NCBI RefSeq assembly: GCF_018336975.1
Contig: NZ_CP025572.1
Location: forward strand, 124,001 to 188,000
Direction of reading: 5' to 3'
Origin: Marinomonas sp. CT5
Lineage (GTDB): Bacteria; Pseudomonadota; Gammaproteobacteria; Pseudomonadales; Marinomonadaceae
DNA: 64,000 nucleotides
The notes under the pieces are model-generated. The model was not told the DNA's origin. It worked only from the letters and a program-made list of their open reading frames with translations, and did no database searches. This document shows positions 16,577 to 25,489 of this stretch, piece by piece. Within the stretch, counting starts at the first letter, position 1. Every line of letters begins with the position of its first letter. A program made the position numbers and the translations under genes.

Positions 16577-18727
16577 ATGAAAAAAATTGGATTGCTGGTA
16601 TTGATTGCCGCATTGGTCACGGGCTTTTTCTATTTTGATTTACACCAGCTATTAACGCTGGATGGTTTGAAATCGGGCCTTGTGCAATTTGAAGAATGGC
16701 AAGCCGAAAGACCTTTCTTGGTTGGCGGTGTGTTTTTACTTTTGTATGTCATTGTCACGGCTCTGTCCTTGCCTGGTGCGGCGATCATGACACTGGCGGC
16801 AGGGGCCTTGTTTGGTTTAGCTTGGGGGACACTGATTGTGTCTTTTGCCAGCTCCATTGGCGCGACCTTGGCGTTTCTGGTTTCCCGCTATCTGCTTCAA
16901 GACACAGTGCAAAAACGCTTTGGTGATCGTTTGAAAGCGATTAACGAAGGAATAGAAAGGGAAGGCGCATTTTACTTATTTACTCTGCGTTTGGTTCCTA
17001 TCTTCCCGTTTTTCCTCATTAATTTGCTGATGGGTCTTACCACTATTCGTGCTTTAACTTTTTATTGGGTGAGCCAAGTGGGGATGTTTGCGGGCACCTT
17101 GGTGTACGTGAATGCCGGAACACAATTGGGGCAGTTAGAGAGCCTGTCGGGCATTTTATCGCCTTCGCTTTTATTGTCTTTTGTCTTGTTGGGAGTGTTT
17201 CCTTTGATCGCGAAGAAGATCGTCGATCTGGTGAAAGCGCGCCGTGTCTATTCTGACTTTACCAAGCCAAAGTCCTTCGATCGAAATCTCATTGTCATCG
17301 GTGCTGGCGCTGGTGGCTTAGTGAGTGCTTACATCGCAGCCACAGTGAAGGCCAAAGTGACCTTGATCGAAGCCCATAAGATGGGGGGAGATTGCCTGAA
17401 TTATGGTTGTGTGCCAAGTAAGGCGCTGATTAAAAGCGCCAAAGTGGCTCACCAAATGCGCCATGCCGAAAACTATGGTTTGAACAGCAGCGAGCCGACT
17501 TTTTCTTTCAAAAAAGTCATGCAACGTATTCACGATGTGATTGCCAAAATCGAGCCCCATGACAGCGTCGAGCGTTACAGCAAAATGGGTGTGGATGTGG
17601 TGCAAGGCTACGCCAAGCTGATTGACCCTTGGACCGTGGAGATTCAACTGAATGACGGCGGAACGACACGGCTCACAGCGCGTAGTATTGTGTTGGCGAC
17701 TGGCGCGCGTCCATTTGTGCCTGACTTACCGGGGTTGGACGAGGTGGGTTATTACACCAGCGATACTATGTGGGACGCCTTTGCGACATTCGACGAGCCG
17801 CCGAAGCGTTTGGTGGTGTTAGGTGGTGGCCCAATCGGTTGTGAGCTAGCACAAAGTTTTGCTCGCTTGGGGTCGACAGTGACGCAAGTAGAGCGCTCAG
17901 CTCGTATTATGGGGCGAGAAGACGAAGAAGTGTCTGTGTTGGCGCAAGAAAGTCTGCGGCAAGATGGCGTTAATATTCTGACATCACACAATGCGCTGCG
18001 CTGCGAGAAAGAAGGCGAGGTGAAGCGTCTGATTGTCGAACACGATGGGCAAGAGTCTGTAGTGGAGTTTGATGCGCTTATCTGTGCCGTTGGTCGTGAA
18101 GCGCGCCTTGAAGGTTACGGCTTGGAAAACTTGGGGATTGAAACCAAGGGCACGATTGTCACAAACGATTACCTTGAAACTCTTTACCCGAATATTTTTG
18201 CCGCAGGCGATGTGGCGGGACCGTATCAATTTACCCATGTGGCCGCTCACCAAGCTTGGTATGCCGCGGTAAATGCGCTATTTGGTTCCTTCAAAAAATT
18301 CCGTGTGGATTATCGGGTGATTCCTTGGACCACCTTTGTTGATCCTGAAGTCGCGCGAGTGGGCTTGAGCGAGCAAGATGCCAAAGAGAAAGGCATTGAT
18401 TATGAGATGGTGAGTTACGATTTGGATGACCTTGATCGTGCCATTGCCGATAGCGCCGCTAAAGGCTTTGTGAAAGTGCTGACGGTTCCGGGCAAGGATA
18501 AGATTTTAGGCGTCACCATAGTGGGCGAACATGCTGGGGATTTGCTGGCCGAGTTTGTCTTAGCAATGAAACATGGTCTGGGTCTGAACAAGGTGCTCGG
18601 CACCATTCACACTTACCCAACCTGGGCCGAAGCCAATAAATACGCCGCCGGTGAATGGAAACGCGCCCATGCGCCACAGCGAATATTGAATTGGCTGGAA
18701 AAATACCACACTTGGCGTCGAGGTTAG
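16577..18727 (+). CDS. Fusion of a TVP38/DedA-like membrane domain with a flavin disulfide reductase
   Basis: 716-aa two-domain protein. Residues 1-225 are a TVP38/TMEM64 (SNARE-associated) membrane domain with about six helices and the family block AIMTLAAGALFGLAWGTLIV. Residues 235-716 form a pyridine-nucleotide disulfide oxidoreductase like mercuric or dihydrolipoamide reductase. They have FAD-binding GAGAGG (242-247) and redox pair C273/C278 (GGDCLNYGCVPSKA). VVLGGGPIGCELAQSF binds NAD(P), FAAGDVAG the flavin, and HTYPTWAEA carries the C-terminal His-Glu. The terminal CC pair of true MerA is absent. The reductase faces the cytoplasm, tethered to the membrane. The DUF547 gene follows four bases later. 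The natural disulfide substrate is unknown. No frameshift was seen, and this fusion is known in other proteobacteria. Confidence 0.92.
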   Translation: MKKIGLLVLIAALVTGFFYFDLHQLLTLDGLKSGLVQFEEWQAERPFLVGGVFLLLYVIVTALSLPGAAIMTLAAGALFGLAWGTLIVSFASSIGATLAFLVSRYLLQDTVQKRFGDRLKAINEGIEREGAFYLFTLRLVPIFPFFLINLLMGLTTIRALTFYWVSQVGMFAGTLVYVNAGTQLGQLESLSGILSPSLLLSFVLLGVFPLIAKKIVDLVKARRVYSDFTKPKSFDRNLIVIGAGAGGLVSAYIAATVKAKVTLIEAHKMGGDCLNYGCVPSKALIKSAKVAHQMRHAENYGLNSSEPTFSFKKVMQRIHDVIAKIEPHDSVERYSKMGVDVVQGYAKLIDPWTVEIQLNDGGTTRLTARSIVLATGARPFVPDLPGLDEVGYYTSDTMWDAFATFDEPPKRLVVLGGGPIGCELAQSFARLGSTVTQVERSARIMGREDEEVSVLAQESLRQDGVNILTSHNALRCEKEGEVKRLIVEHDGQESVVEFDALICAVGREARLEGYGLENLGIETKGTIVTNDYLETLYPNIFAAGDVAGPYQFTHVAAHQAWYAAVNALFGSFKKFRVDYRVIPWTTFVDPEVARVGLSEQDAKEKGIDYEMVSYDLDDLDRAIADSAAKGFVKVLTVPGKDKILGVTIVGEHAGDLLAEFVLAMKHGLGLNKVLGTIHTYPTWAEANKYAAGEWKRAHAPQRILNWLEKYHTWRRG

Positions 18728-18730
18728 TAT

Positions 18731-19546
18731 ATGAAAATGCTTAGAGTACTGATTATTACGCTGTTTAGTGTCACTTTATCTGCCTTGTTTAGCGCGCAGG
18801 TAAATGCAAAAGGGTTTGATCATCAAGCATGGGATGCCTTGCTCAAACAGCACGTTGTGGAGCTCAAGGGCGGTCAGGCAAGCCAAGTGGATTATCAAGG
18901 TTTTGCCGATGATAAGGCCGAACTGGATCGCTACTTAGCGGATTTATCTAAGGTGAAAAGCGGCGAGTTTGATGCTTGGCCGAAAGACGAGCAATTGGCG
19001 TTTTTGATCAATGCTTATAATGCGTGGACGGTGGATTTGATTCTAACCAAATGGCCTGATTTGGACTCGATTAAAGATCTCGGGAGTTTTTTTCGTTCAC
19101 CGTGGAGTCAGTCTTTTGTTCCGTTATTAGGGGAAACGCGCTCTTTGGATGACATTGAGCATAATTTGATTCGTGGTTCGGATCGTTATCAAGATCCGCG
19201 CATTCATTTCGCGGTGAATTGCGCCAGTGTCGGTTGTCCAGCGCTTCGTAATGAAGCCTATATGGGCAAGCATTTAGGGGCTCAGTTAGACGAACAAACG
19301 CGACTTTTCCTGCAAGATCGCAGCCGAAATCGGGCCGAAGCGGACAAGTTGCTACTGTCTTCGATTTTCAAATGGTATCGAGAAGACTTTGAAAAAGGTT
19401 GGAAGGGGTACACCTCATTGGAGCAATTTTTGCTGGATCATGCCGCGGATTTGTCTTTAACCTCTGCCGAGAGTCAGAAGCTGAAAGACAAAGACATGAG
19501 CATTCGTTTCTTAGATTACGATTGGGCATTAAATAAAACCTTATAG
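18731..19546 (+). CDS. Secreted DUF547 protein
   Basis: 271-aa protein with a signal peptide (hydrophobic 6-22, cleavage near AQVNA at 26). The DUF547 domain is seen in AFLINAYNAWTVDLIL (about 94-109), FFRSPWSQSFVPLLG, LDDIEHNLIR and the Cys-rich block HFAVNCASVGCPALRNEAY (about 159-177), then DFEKGWKGYTSLEQFL. The function of DUF547 is not established. It follows the TVP38-reductase gene by three bases and must be cotranscribed. The conserved cysteines and a reductase partner make a redox or thiol role in the periplasm a reasonable guess only. Its 3' end overlaps the convergent LysR gene by six bases. Confidence 0.88.
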   Translation: MKMLRVLIITLFSVTLSALFSAQVNAKGFDHQAWDALLKQHVVELKGGQASQVDYQGFADDKAELDRYLADLSKVKSGEFDAWPKDEQLAFLINAYNAWTVDLILTKWPDLDSIKDLGSFFRSPWSQSFVPLLGETRSLDDIEHNLIRGSDRYQDPRIHFAVNCASVGCPALRNEAYMGKHLGAQLDEQTRLFLQDRSRNRAEADKLLLSSIFKWYREDFEKGWKGYTSLEQFLLDHAADLSLTSAESQKLKDKDMSIRFLDYDWALNKTL

Positions 19547-20455
19547 ATCGGTTTCTATGGTTGGCGAAGGTGAAAAGCCTCGCATCATTTCCCAAAAAAG
19601 GTTCGCTTGATAACTTTGTGTTTGATGGCGTAAACGTATCATAAAAATAGGCAGCTGATTCTGCGAGGTGAAGTTTTCTACTTCGATTGGGATCAGCTGT
19701 TTATTGTCTAGCTCGGATTGAATATAGTGTTTTGGCATTCTGGCCCAGCCAAAACCATGCAAGAGCAAATTTTTCTTGATCTGAAAGTCATTGACGTACC
19801 AGCGCTTGCCAGTGGGCAGTACGTATCTGTGGCCATTTTCAGAGGCATTGGCGGCGGTGTTAGTCACTAAGATTTGTGGAATCGAATACAGCTGTTGTTG
19901 CTTGATCTTGGTGTCACTTGTGTTGACTGTGGCGAGTAGCTCTGGGCTCATTACCGTTATCATCATGATTTTATTGAGCTCGATAAAAGCGTGTCGGTCA
20001 TCGAGTCCATAGCGCGGGCCAATGGCGATTTCGCATTTGTCTTTGGCGAGCTTTTCTTGCACGCCATAAAGATGGTCTGTGGTGATATCTAAGGTGACGT
20101 CCGAGTGTTGTTGCTGGAAAGCTTTGATGCGCATCATGCAGTTATCGTCTAACGCCATTTGGCTTAAACAAAGTTGAAGTGGTGCTTCTGTGCCTTGGGC
20201 GAGATCGTGTCCTAAGTTCTCCAATTGTAAGACCTGAGACATCAGCTTTTTGCTTTGTAGAAAGAAGGCATGACCTTCCGCTGTGAGCGTTGGTCGATAG
20301 CTATTTCGATCAAACAGCGAAATGCCATATTGTTCTTCTAAGGCTTTTACCGCGGCACTGATGCCCGGTTGAGTCTTATGAATGGAGTCCGCCGCGGAAC
20401 GAAAACTTCCCGTTTCCACCACAGCAATAAAGGCTCTTAATTGGTCCAGCTTCAT
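19541..20455 (-). CDS. LysR-family transcriptional regulator
   Basis: 304-aa LysR-type regulator. The winged helix-turn-helix is at residues 1-60 (LDQLRAFIAVVETGSFRSAADSIHKTQPGISAAVKALEE). The rest is the effector domain, with LCLSQMALDDNCMMRIKAFQ and a C-terminal RMPKHYIQSELDNKQLIPIE. The ATG at 20455 has GGAG six bases before it. It is divergent from the TauE-family permease gene, with 130 bp between the two starts. That region is AT-rich and contains the palindrome ATGATCAT (20481-20488) near the LysR start. It most likely controls the permease. Confidence 0.9.
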   Translation of the reverse strand: MKLDQLRAFIAVVETGSFRSAADSIHKTQPGISAAVKALEEQYGISLFDRNSYRPTLTAEGHAFFLQSKKLMSQVLQLENLGHDLAQGTEAPLQLCLSQMALDDNCMMRIKAFQQQHSDVTLDITTDHLYGVQEKLAKDKCEIAIGPRYGLDDRHAFIELNKIMMITVMSPELLATVNTSDTKIKQQQLYSIPQILVTNTAANASENGHRYVLPTGKRWYVNDFQIKKNLLLHGFGWARMPKHYIQSELDNKQLIPIEVENFTSQNQLPIFMIRLRHQTQSYQANLFWEMMRGFSPSPTIETDL

Positions 20456-20585
20456 AACAGACTCCACACGATTAATAATTATGATCATTATAATAATAAA
20501 ACGAGATTATTTATTGTTCATTATTTGCCGTATCATTGCACGCATAAACGAACATTTTCGTTGTTAGAAAATAAGGAGTAAAAAA

Positions 20586-21308
20586 GTGGATTCTGTCTTT
20601 GTTGTGCTGTTTTTGGCGGGATTAATTACTGGCTTTTCAAAGTTTTCCGTAGGCGGAATGGGATTGCTGGTACTGCCTATTTTATTGGTGGCCTTCCCTG
20701 GGCCAGAGGCCTTGGCCGTGTTACTACCCTTGTACATTATTACCGATATCATGGCGGTTTGGAGCTATCGATCTAAGGTAAATTGGTCGGTTTTGGCGCG
20801 TTTTTTACCTTTGGCTTTTCTCGGTGTTTTTGTCGCCAGTCACTTTTTGGCGAACATCGATGGAGAGCAATTTATTAATTTCTTGGGTGTTATGATCATT
20901 GCCATGATCGCGCTGGGTCTTTATCTGGATTTTCGTCCTGCAACCTTTATGCAAAAACCTTGGGCGGCCTATTCCATGGGCTTTCTGGGCGGCATTGTGA
21001 CCATGATGGCGAACGCCGCAGGGCCGCTTTTTAGCCTGTTTTTGTTGGAACAAAAGCTGGATAAAGAAACTTATGTGAGCACGCGAGCTTGGGCTTTCTT
21101 TATTATTAATCTGGTTAAACTGCCTTTTTATATGGCGCTTGGTTTGTTTTCTCTGGAAAGCGTTCAAGTTAGTTTGTACGGGCTCCCTGGTTTGGCGATC
21201 GGCTCTTTTATTGGTTACCTCTTCCTGAAAAAAGTGAACCCAGTACAATTTAAGTGGTTGATTCGCATTATGTCTGCCATTGCCGCGGTGAAATTGTTTG
21301 TATTTTAG
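20586..21308 (+). CDS. TauE/SafE-family sulfite/organosulfonate exporter-like permease
   Basis: 240-aa inner-membrane protein with about seven helices in two half-repeats: GLITGFSKFSVGGMGLLVLP near the start and FLGGIVTMMANAAGPLFSLF in the middle. Both carry the TauE/SafE glycine-rich pattern. Family members move sulfite, sulfoacetate or other small organic acids. The start is GTG at 20586, preceded by AAGGAG at seven bases. It is divergent from a LysR regulator and convergent with the ABC permease at 21314, only 5 bp separating the two stop codons. Sulfur metabolism genes are not nearby, so the cargo is open. Confidence 0.85.
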   Translation: MDSVFVVLFLAGLITGFSKFSVGGMGLLVLPILLVAFPGPEALAVLLPLYIITDIMAVWSYRSKVNWSVLARFLPLAFLGVFVASHFLANIDGEQFINFLGVMIIAMIALGLYLDFRPATFMQKPWAAYSMGFLGGIVTMMANAAGPLFSLFLLEQKLDKETYVSTRAWAFFIINLVKLPFYMALGLFSLESVQVSLYGLPGLAIGSFIGYLFLKKVNPVQFKWLIRIMSAIAAVKLFVF

Positions 21309-21313
21309 TCATC

Positions 21314-22165
21314 TTATTTTCCTAGTTTAGATAGCATATCGGGTCGCATAAATTTGTTAATGATGACCATGAATAAAATGGAAGGTACAAGTAGAATCAA
21401 GGCTGTGATAGAGGCTATCTGATAATTACCTTCCATGCTGGCGGTATAAAGTAAAAGCGGCAATGTGCTGATATTTGGTGAACCCACGAAGAATGTGCCG
21501 GTAAATTCGTCTAATGACTCTAAAAAGACAAAAATACAGCTAGCAATAAGACCCGGTGCCGCTTGTGGTAATACAATATGAAAGAAAGTATAGAAAGGCC
21601 CAGCACCTAAGTTTCTAGATGCGCGTTCTAGCATTGGGTCGGTTGAAGAAAAAGCGGCTACGCTGATCCAAATAGAGAACATTAAGCCATGTACGCTGTG
21701 GACTATAATGACACCTAACACAGTGCCGTTTAAGCCAAAGCCATAAAAGAGTTTGGCGATGTTCATGTACACGGTGAGATTTGGAAATGCTTGAGGAATT
21801 AAAAACAGTAACATCCAAAAAATACGCAGTGGCATACTGCGTTTGGAGAGTGCATAACCCGCCGGAATTGAGACGATCATACAAACCGCCACGGTTAATA
21901 CCGCAATCAGTAAGCTGGTAAATAATGACCCTGATACATCGCTATAAGGGTTAAATACTTGCTGCCAATATTTAAATCCCCATTGGCTTGGCAAAGCATG
22001 AGGAAAATACCAGCTTTCTGCTACGGTCCAAATCAGTAAGTTCATGATTGGGCCAAACAAGATCAATGCGAGTAATAAGATAAACACAGATTGTAGCCAG
22101 AAGCTGGGACGTAGCGATTGAAGGTTTAACATCTCAAATACGTTGCGGTTTTGTGAAACGCTCAT
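21314..22165 (-). CDS. ABC importer permease, second subunit
   Basis: 283-aa inner-membrane permease of the spermidine/iron/phosphonate class with six helices and the EAA-type loop MLERASRNLGAGPFYTFFHIVLPQAAPGLI (about residues 170-199). Its ATG directly follows the stop codon of the first permease (TAA-ATG) with the Shine-Dalgarno inside that gene, so the two are translationally coupled and work as a heterodimer. It is the last gene of a four-gene operon that starts with the ATPase at 25319. Confidence 0.92.
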   Translation of the reverse strand: MSVSQNRNVFEMLNLQSLRPSFWLQSVFILLLALILFGPIMNLLIWTVAESWYFPHALPSQWGFKYWQQVFNPYSDVSGSLFTSLLIAVLTVAVCMIVSIPAGYALSKRSMPLRIFWMLLFLIPQAFPNLTVYMNIAKLFYGFGLNGTVLGVIIVHSVHGLMFSIWISVAAFSSTDPMLERASRNLGAGPFYTFFHIVLPQAAPGLIASCIFVFLESLDEFTGTFFVGSPNISTLPLLLYTASMEGNYQIASITALILLVPSILFMVIINKFMRPDMLSKLGK

Positions 22166-22996
22166 TTAGTTAGCCCCTTTTTCTTTTAAGTTCTGGCGTA
22201 AGTAAAACCAAGCCAATCCTGCGCAAATACAGTACGACACCAAACCGAGTGCATTGGCGACGTGATAATCACCATACGAATTAATACGAAACGCCATGTC
22301 CGCTGTCATCATAGTGGGCGAGCCTGTTCCTATCATTAGCGGAACAGACAGTACGGACATCATGGTGACAATGGATAACACTATGGCAACACCCAGCGTC
22401 GGAATGATTTGTGGCAAGATAATTTGTAACAAAATACGCAGACGTGAAGCACCTAGATTACGGGCTGCGCGGATCTGAGATTCGTCTAAGGCGGCCATCG
22501 CACCGGAGATTAACAAAGTCGAAAAGGCTAACTGCTTCCAGACAAAGGTGATAATAATGCCACTCCAACCAAGAAAAGATACGGTATCCATCGGGGTTAG
22601 TAGACCCGACGCGACAAAGGCATTATTCATTAGGCCATTTTTGGCTAGAAAGGTGCGCATCATTTGTGCGGTGACAATAAAAGGGATAAACAAAGGTAAG
22701 CGATAAAGAAAACCTAGAGTTTTAGTCAAAGAACGAAAAGGCGATAAGGTAATCAATGCGGCGATGGTAATGGATAAAATGGCTAAGATAGCGACCGATA
22801 TCAGCACAATGATAATGGTGAACAGAATGTCTTTTGAGTAGAGGTCAAAAGCTTTATCTAAATGGGTGAGCGTTAAGCTTCCGTCTAAAGTAATGGCTGA
22901 ATAGAGAGAGAAGCACAAAGGGTATAAAAAGAAAATACCGACCATTAGAGCTGCTGGAGCGATTAACCAAAGCTTGTGTGATGTCGTCTGACGCAT
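22166..22996 (-). CDS. ABC importer permease, first subunit
   Basis: 276-aa permease partner of the protein at 21314-22165. Six helices are visible, with an EAA-type loop AARNLGASRLRILLQIILPQ in the second half. The ATG at 22996 was chosen; GGA lies seven bases before it, and an in-frame TTG 12 bp upstream overlaps this RBS. It lies 87 bp after the binding-protein gene in the same operon. The class alone does not fix the substrate; see the metallo-hydrolase and phosphatase genes on the other arm of the locus. Confidence 0.92.
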   Translation of the reverse strand: MRQTTSHKLWLIAPAALMVGIFFLYPLCFSLYSAITLDGSLTLTHLDKAFDLYSKDILFTIIIVLISVAILAILSITIAALITLSPFRSLTKTLGFLYRLPLFIPFIVTAQMMRTFLAKNGLMNNAFVASGLLTPMDTVSFLGWSGIIITFVWKQLAFSTLLISGAMAALDESQIRAARNLGASRLRILLQIILPQIIPTLGVAIVLSIVTMMSVLSVPLMIGTGSPTMMTADMAFRINSYGDYHVANALGLVSYCICAGLAWFYLRQNLKEKGAN

Positions 22997-23083
22997 GTTT
23001 ATTTCCAAGAACCAATATGAGGTAAAATAGCCCCGAGCAACGCGGCTCAGGGCTTAAATCGAGCAAGTTTCTATCACTATCGT

Positions 23084-24232
23084 TTAGTTAGAAACATTAC
23101 GCTCGTAACCTTCTTTGATGTCATCAAAGTACGGCCCAATCGGGAAACTTTTACCATATTTTGATAAATCACTCGGAGTAATTTCGGCGAACAATTTCTC
23201 CCAAGTGGCGCGATCAAGCTTGGCTTTTACATAATTTGCATCGATTCCTGGATACCAGTTAAATTTCTTCACTATGCCTTCTGCTTGGATCTCTGGACTA
23301 GTGGCTAACTCAATAAACTCTCTAGCCAGTTTTGGATGTTGTGCTTTGGTCGGAGTGACATAGTACATAGGTTGGCCAGGCATCCCTGGGGCAATCAAAG
23401 ACAGTTTTAACGATGGCGGAATCTTGCCTTGCTCTTTCCAGCTGTAAAACATATCTACCCAAACTGGGCCCATGAAAATTTCACCACGGTTTAGCATGTC
23501 TAAAGTGCCAGCGTTGCCCGGGGTAAAGGTAATGTTTTTATTGAACTGTTTTAGTTCTGCAAAGGCTTTTTTCCAAGAAGATTCAACGCTTTTGTCGTAA
23601 GGCATGGAGGACAGCTTATTTGCATCAGTGCCATAGGCATATATCCAACCGGTTACAAAACTGACGCCTGACATGCCGTTTTTGATACCGTTATAACCAA
23701 AAGATTTAGGGTGTTGTTGTGTCCATTTAATCAGCTCGTCGTAAGACTTTGGTGGATTTTTGATGAAGTCGCTGTTGTAAGCAATGGCTGTTTGGCTATG
23801 GAACATTGGCATAACATAACCGTTAACATTGATGCCTAGTGCATTTTTAGCACTGTCGCGGGAAACCATTTTACCTGTATCAATATCACTACGATATTTT
23901 GCAAGTAATCCGTCTTTAACCAGTTCGCCACCGATTTTCTGATGTACGACAGCAACATCAATGTCCCATTTAGCAAGGCCGCTGTCATTTTGTGCAGACA
24001 GTTTTTCCATGATTTTGTGTGAACCCGCATCACCAGGCCCCGTTCCAACGACATTTACCTTAACACCTGGGTGAGTGGCTTCAAACTTTGGCGCAAGATA
24101 GGTTTTTACGTAATCCACCATGTTTTGACTGCCTGCAGAAGCCACATTCAGTGTGGTTTCTGCATACGCAAAACTTGAAAATTGAGTAAGGCCGACAGCG
24201 GCAATTACGGCGATGTTAGTTTTAGCAAACAT
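23084..24232 (-). CDS. ABC importer periplasmic substrate-binding protein
   Basis: 382-aa family-1 solute-binding protein. The signal peptide is cleaved after SSFAYA (about residue 24), then TTLNVASAGSQNMVDYV starts the mature protein. Characteristic blocks are VVGTGPGDAGSHKIMEKL, DIDVAVVH, YVMPMFHSQTAIAYNSDF and FMGPVWVDMFYSW. The motif GTGPGDAGSH is rich in Gly/Ser/His, as expected for a phosphate- or anion-binding site; this is inference. GAGGA lies upstream of the ATG at 24232. It is second in the operon, 16 bp after the ATPase. It is only distantly similar to the AfuA-like protein at 1876-2901. Confidence 0.9.
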   Translation of the reverse strand: MFAKTNIAVIAAVGLTQFSSFAYAETTLNVASAGSQNMVDYVKTYLAPKFEATHPGVKVNVVGTGPGDAGSHKIMEKLSAQNDSGLAKWDIDVAVVHQKIGGELVKDGLLAKYRSDIDTGKMVSRDSAKNALGINVNGYVMPMFHSQTAIAYNSDFIKNPPKSYDELIKWTQQHPKSFGYNGIKNGMSGVSFVTGWIYAYGTDANKLSSMPYDKSVESSWKKAFAELKQFNKNITFTPGNAGTLDMLNRGEIFMGPVWVDMFYSWKEQGKIPPSLKLSLIAPGMPGQPMYYVTPTKAQHPKLAREFIELATSPEIQAEGIVKKFNWYPGIDANYVKAKLDRATWEKLFAEITPSDLSKYGKSFPIGPYFDDIKEGYERNVSN

Positions 24233-24248
24233 GATTCATCCTCATTGA

Positions 24249-25319
24249 TTAAACAGAAACAGCATGGTTTTTTTGAAGCTCAGAATGTTTTTCTTGCTTA
24301 GCAAAAACATGCAGAGCATCGATAGGAACGCGTAAGGTTACGGGAGTGTGCTCAGGCAAGTTCTGATCATGATTTGCCTGTATGGTGTGCTTCCCGCAGC
24401 GCACACTAATTTGGTAGTTGTTGCCAAAGAAAACACTTTGCTCAATCTCGCCATGAATGGTTAACCCCGTATTAATGTCATCGGTTTGGCGAGTAGTTTG
24501 TGTCGATAAGATCACGTTTTCACTACGAAAATAGACATCTAAATGGGCGGCATGATGGTCGAGGTGTAAGCTGAAAGCTTCGTCATGAATTGGCCATTGG
24601 AAATGATTTTCAGCCCCCATAAAGTCGGCAACAAAAGGCGTATTTGGGTGATGGTAAATTTCTTCAGGTGTACCTATTTGTTCTATTTTTCCTTGGTTTA
24701 ATACGGCAATTCGATCAGCCATGACTAACGCTTCTTCCTGATCATGGGTCACAATGAGCGAGGTAAATCCTAGTTGCTTTTGTAATGCTTTGATCTCATG
24801 ACGAACACTCAAACGAACCTTTGCGTCGAGATTAGAAAGTGGCTCATCCAGTACTAAGACATCGGGACGAATGGCCAAAGCGCGAGCCAGTGCGACTCGT
24901 TGACGTTGCCCTCCTGAAAGGGCGGTGACTTTTTCGTGCTCTAATCCCTCTAACTTTACAATGCTTAAGAGCTCAGCCACTCGGGCATCTATATCCATTC
25001 GTTTGGCTTTTCGCACTTTGAGTCCGTAGCCAATATTTTGTGCGACAGTCATATGAGGCCACAGAGCGTAGCTTTGAAAAACCATCGTTATATTGCGTTT
25101 TTCGGCTGGTAGCTGAGAAACAGCACGATTACCCGTGAAAATTTCACCATGGCTAACAGGTACAAAACCGCACAAGGCATTAAGGAGTGTGGTTTTGCCA
25201 CAGCCTGATGGACCGAGTAGAGCAATCATTTCACCTTGATCAACGGTTAAATTGATATTGTCTAAAATTAATTTTTTACCGTAGCCCGCTTGTAAATTCT
25301 CTATATGTAAGTGCGCCAT
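24249..25319 (-). CDS. ABC importer ATPase (FbpC/PotA/UgpC class)
   Basis: 356-aa nucleotide-binding subunit that powers the importer encoded downstream. Walker A GPSGCGKTT is at residues 36-44, the signature LSGGQRQR at 133-140, then Walker B VLVLDEP and the switch His in IVTHDQEEA. A C-terminal OBD-like regulatory domain follows residue 235. The ATG at 25319 follows GGAG at six bases; an upstream in-frame start would add 19 residues before the conserved beginning HLHIENLQAGYG. It is the first gene of a minus-strand operon (ATPase, binding protein, two permeases), transcribed from the divergent promoter region with the 14-bp palindrome. Confidence 0.94.
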   Translation of the reverse strand: MAHLHIENLQAGYGKKLILDNINLTVDQGEMIALLGPSGCGKTTLLNALCGFVPVSHGEIFTGNRAVSQLPAEKRNITMVFQSYALWPHMTVAQNIGYGLKVRKAKRMDIDARVAELLSIVKLEGLEHEKVTALSGGQRQRVALARALAIRPDVLVLDEPLSNLDAKVRLSVRHEIKALQKQLGFTSLIVTHDQEEALVMADRIAVLNQGKIEQIGTPEEIYHHPNTPFVADFMGAENHFQWPIHDEAFSLHLDHHAAHLDVYFRSENVILSTQTTRQTDDINTGLTIHGEIEQSVFFGNNYQISVRCGKHTIQANHDQNLPEHTPVTLRVPIDALHVFAKQEKHSELQKNHAVSV

Positions 25320-25369
25320 ACCCTGCTCCAAGTACGAAAAACGAGTGTATCGGTAGTTTTTTTTAGAAA

Positions 25370-25383
25370 TGAACACGTGTTCA
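25370..25383. promoter_or_regulatory. Perfect 14-bp palindrome, candidate LacI operator
   Basis: TGAACACGTGTTCA is a perfect palindrome with a central CG step, the usual form of LacI/GalR operators. It lies in the 170-bp divergent region, 51 bp from the ATPase start and 107 bp from the metallo-hydrolase start. The LacI-type regulator at 26284 is the obvious ligand, which would place both arms of the locus under one switch. Confidence 0.65.
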
Positions 25384-25489
25384 GTGCTTTGTAAAAAAAA
25401 TGCAATCTCTAACCGACATTATGGTTGCCTACTTTGTCGGATCTTTATGACAATTTAATTAAGCTAAAAAGACATCTTGGTGAGACAGT

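Noticed and set aside
20471..20500. AT-rich palindromic stretch in the LysR/TauE gap as a specific LysR site
   Set aside because: Only ATGATCAT is a true palindrome; in AT-rich DNA that is not enough to call a T-n11-A box.
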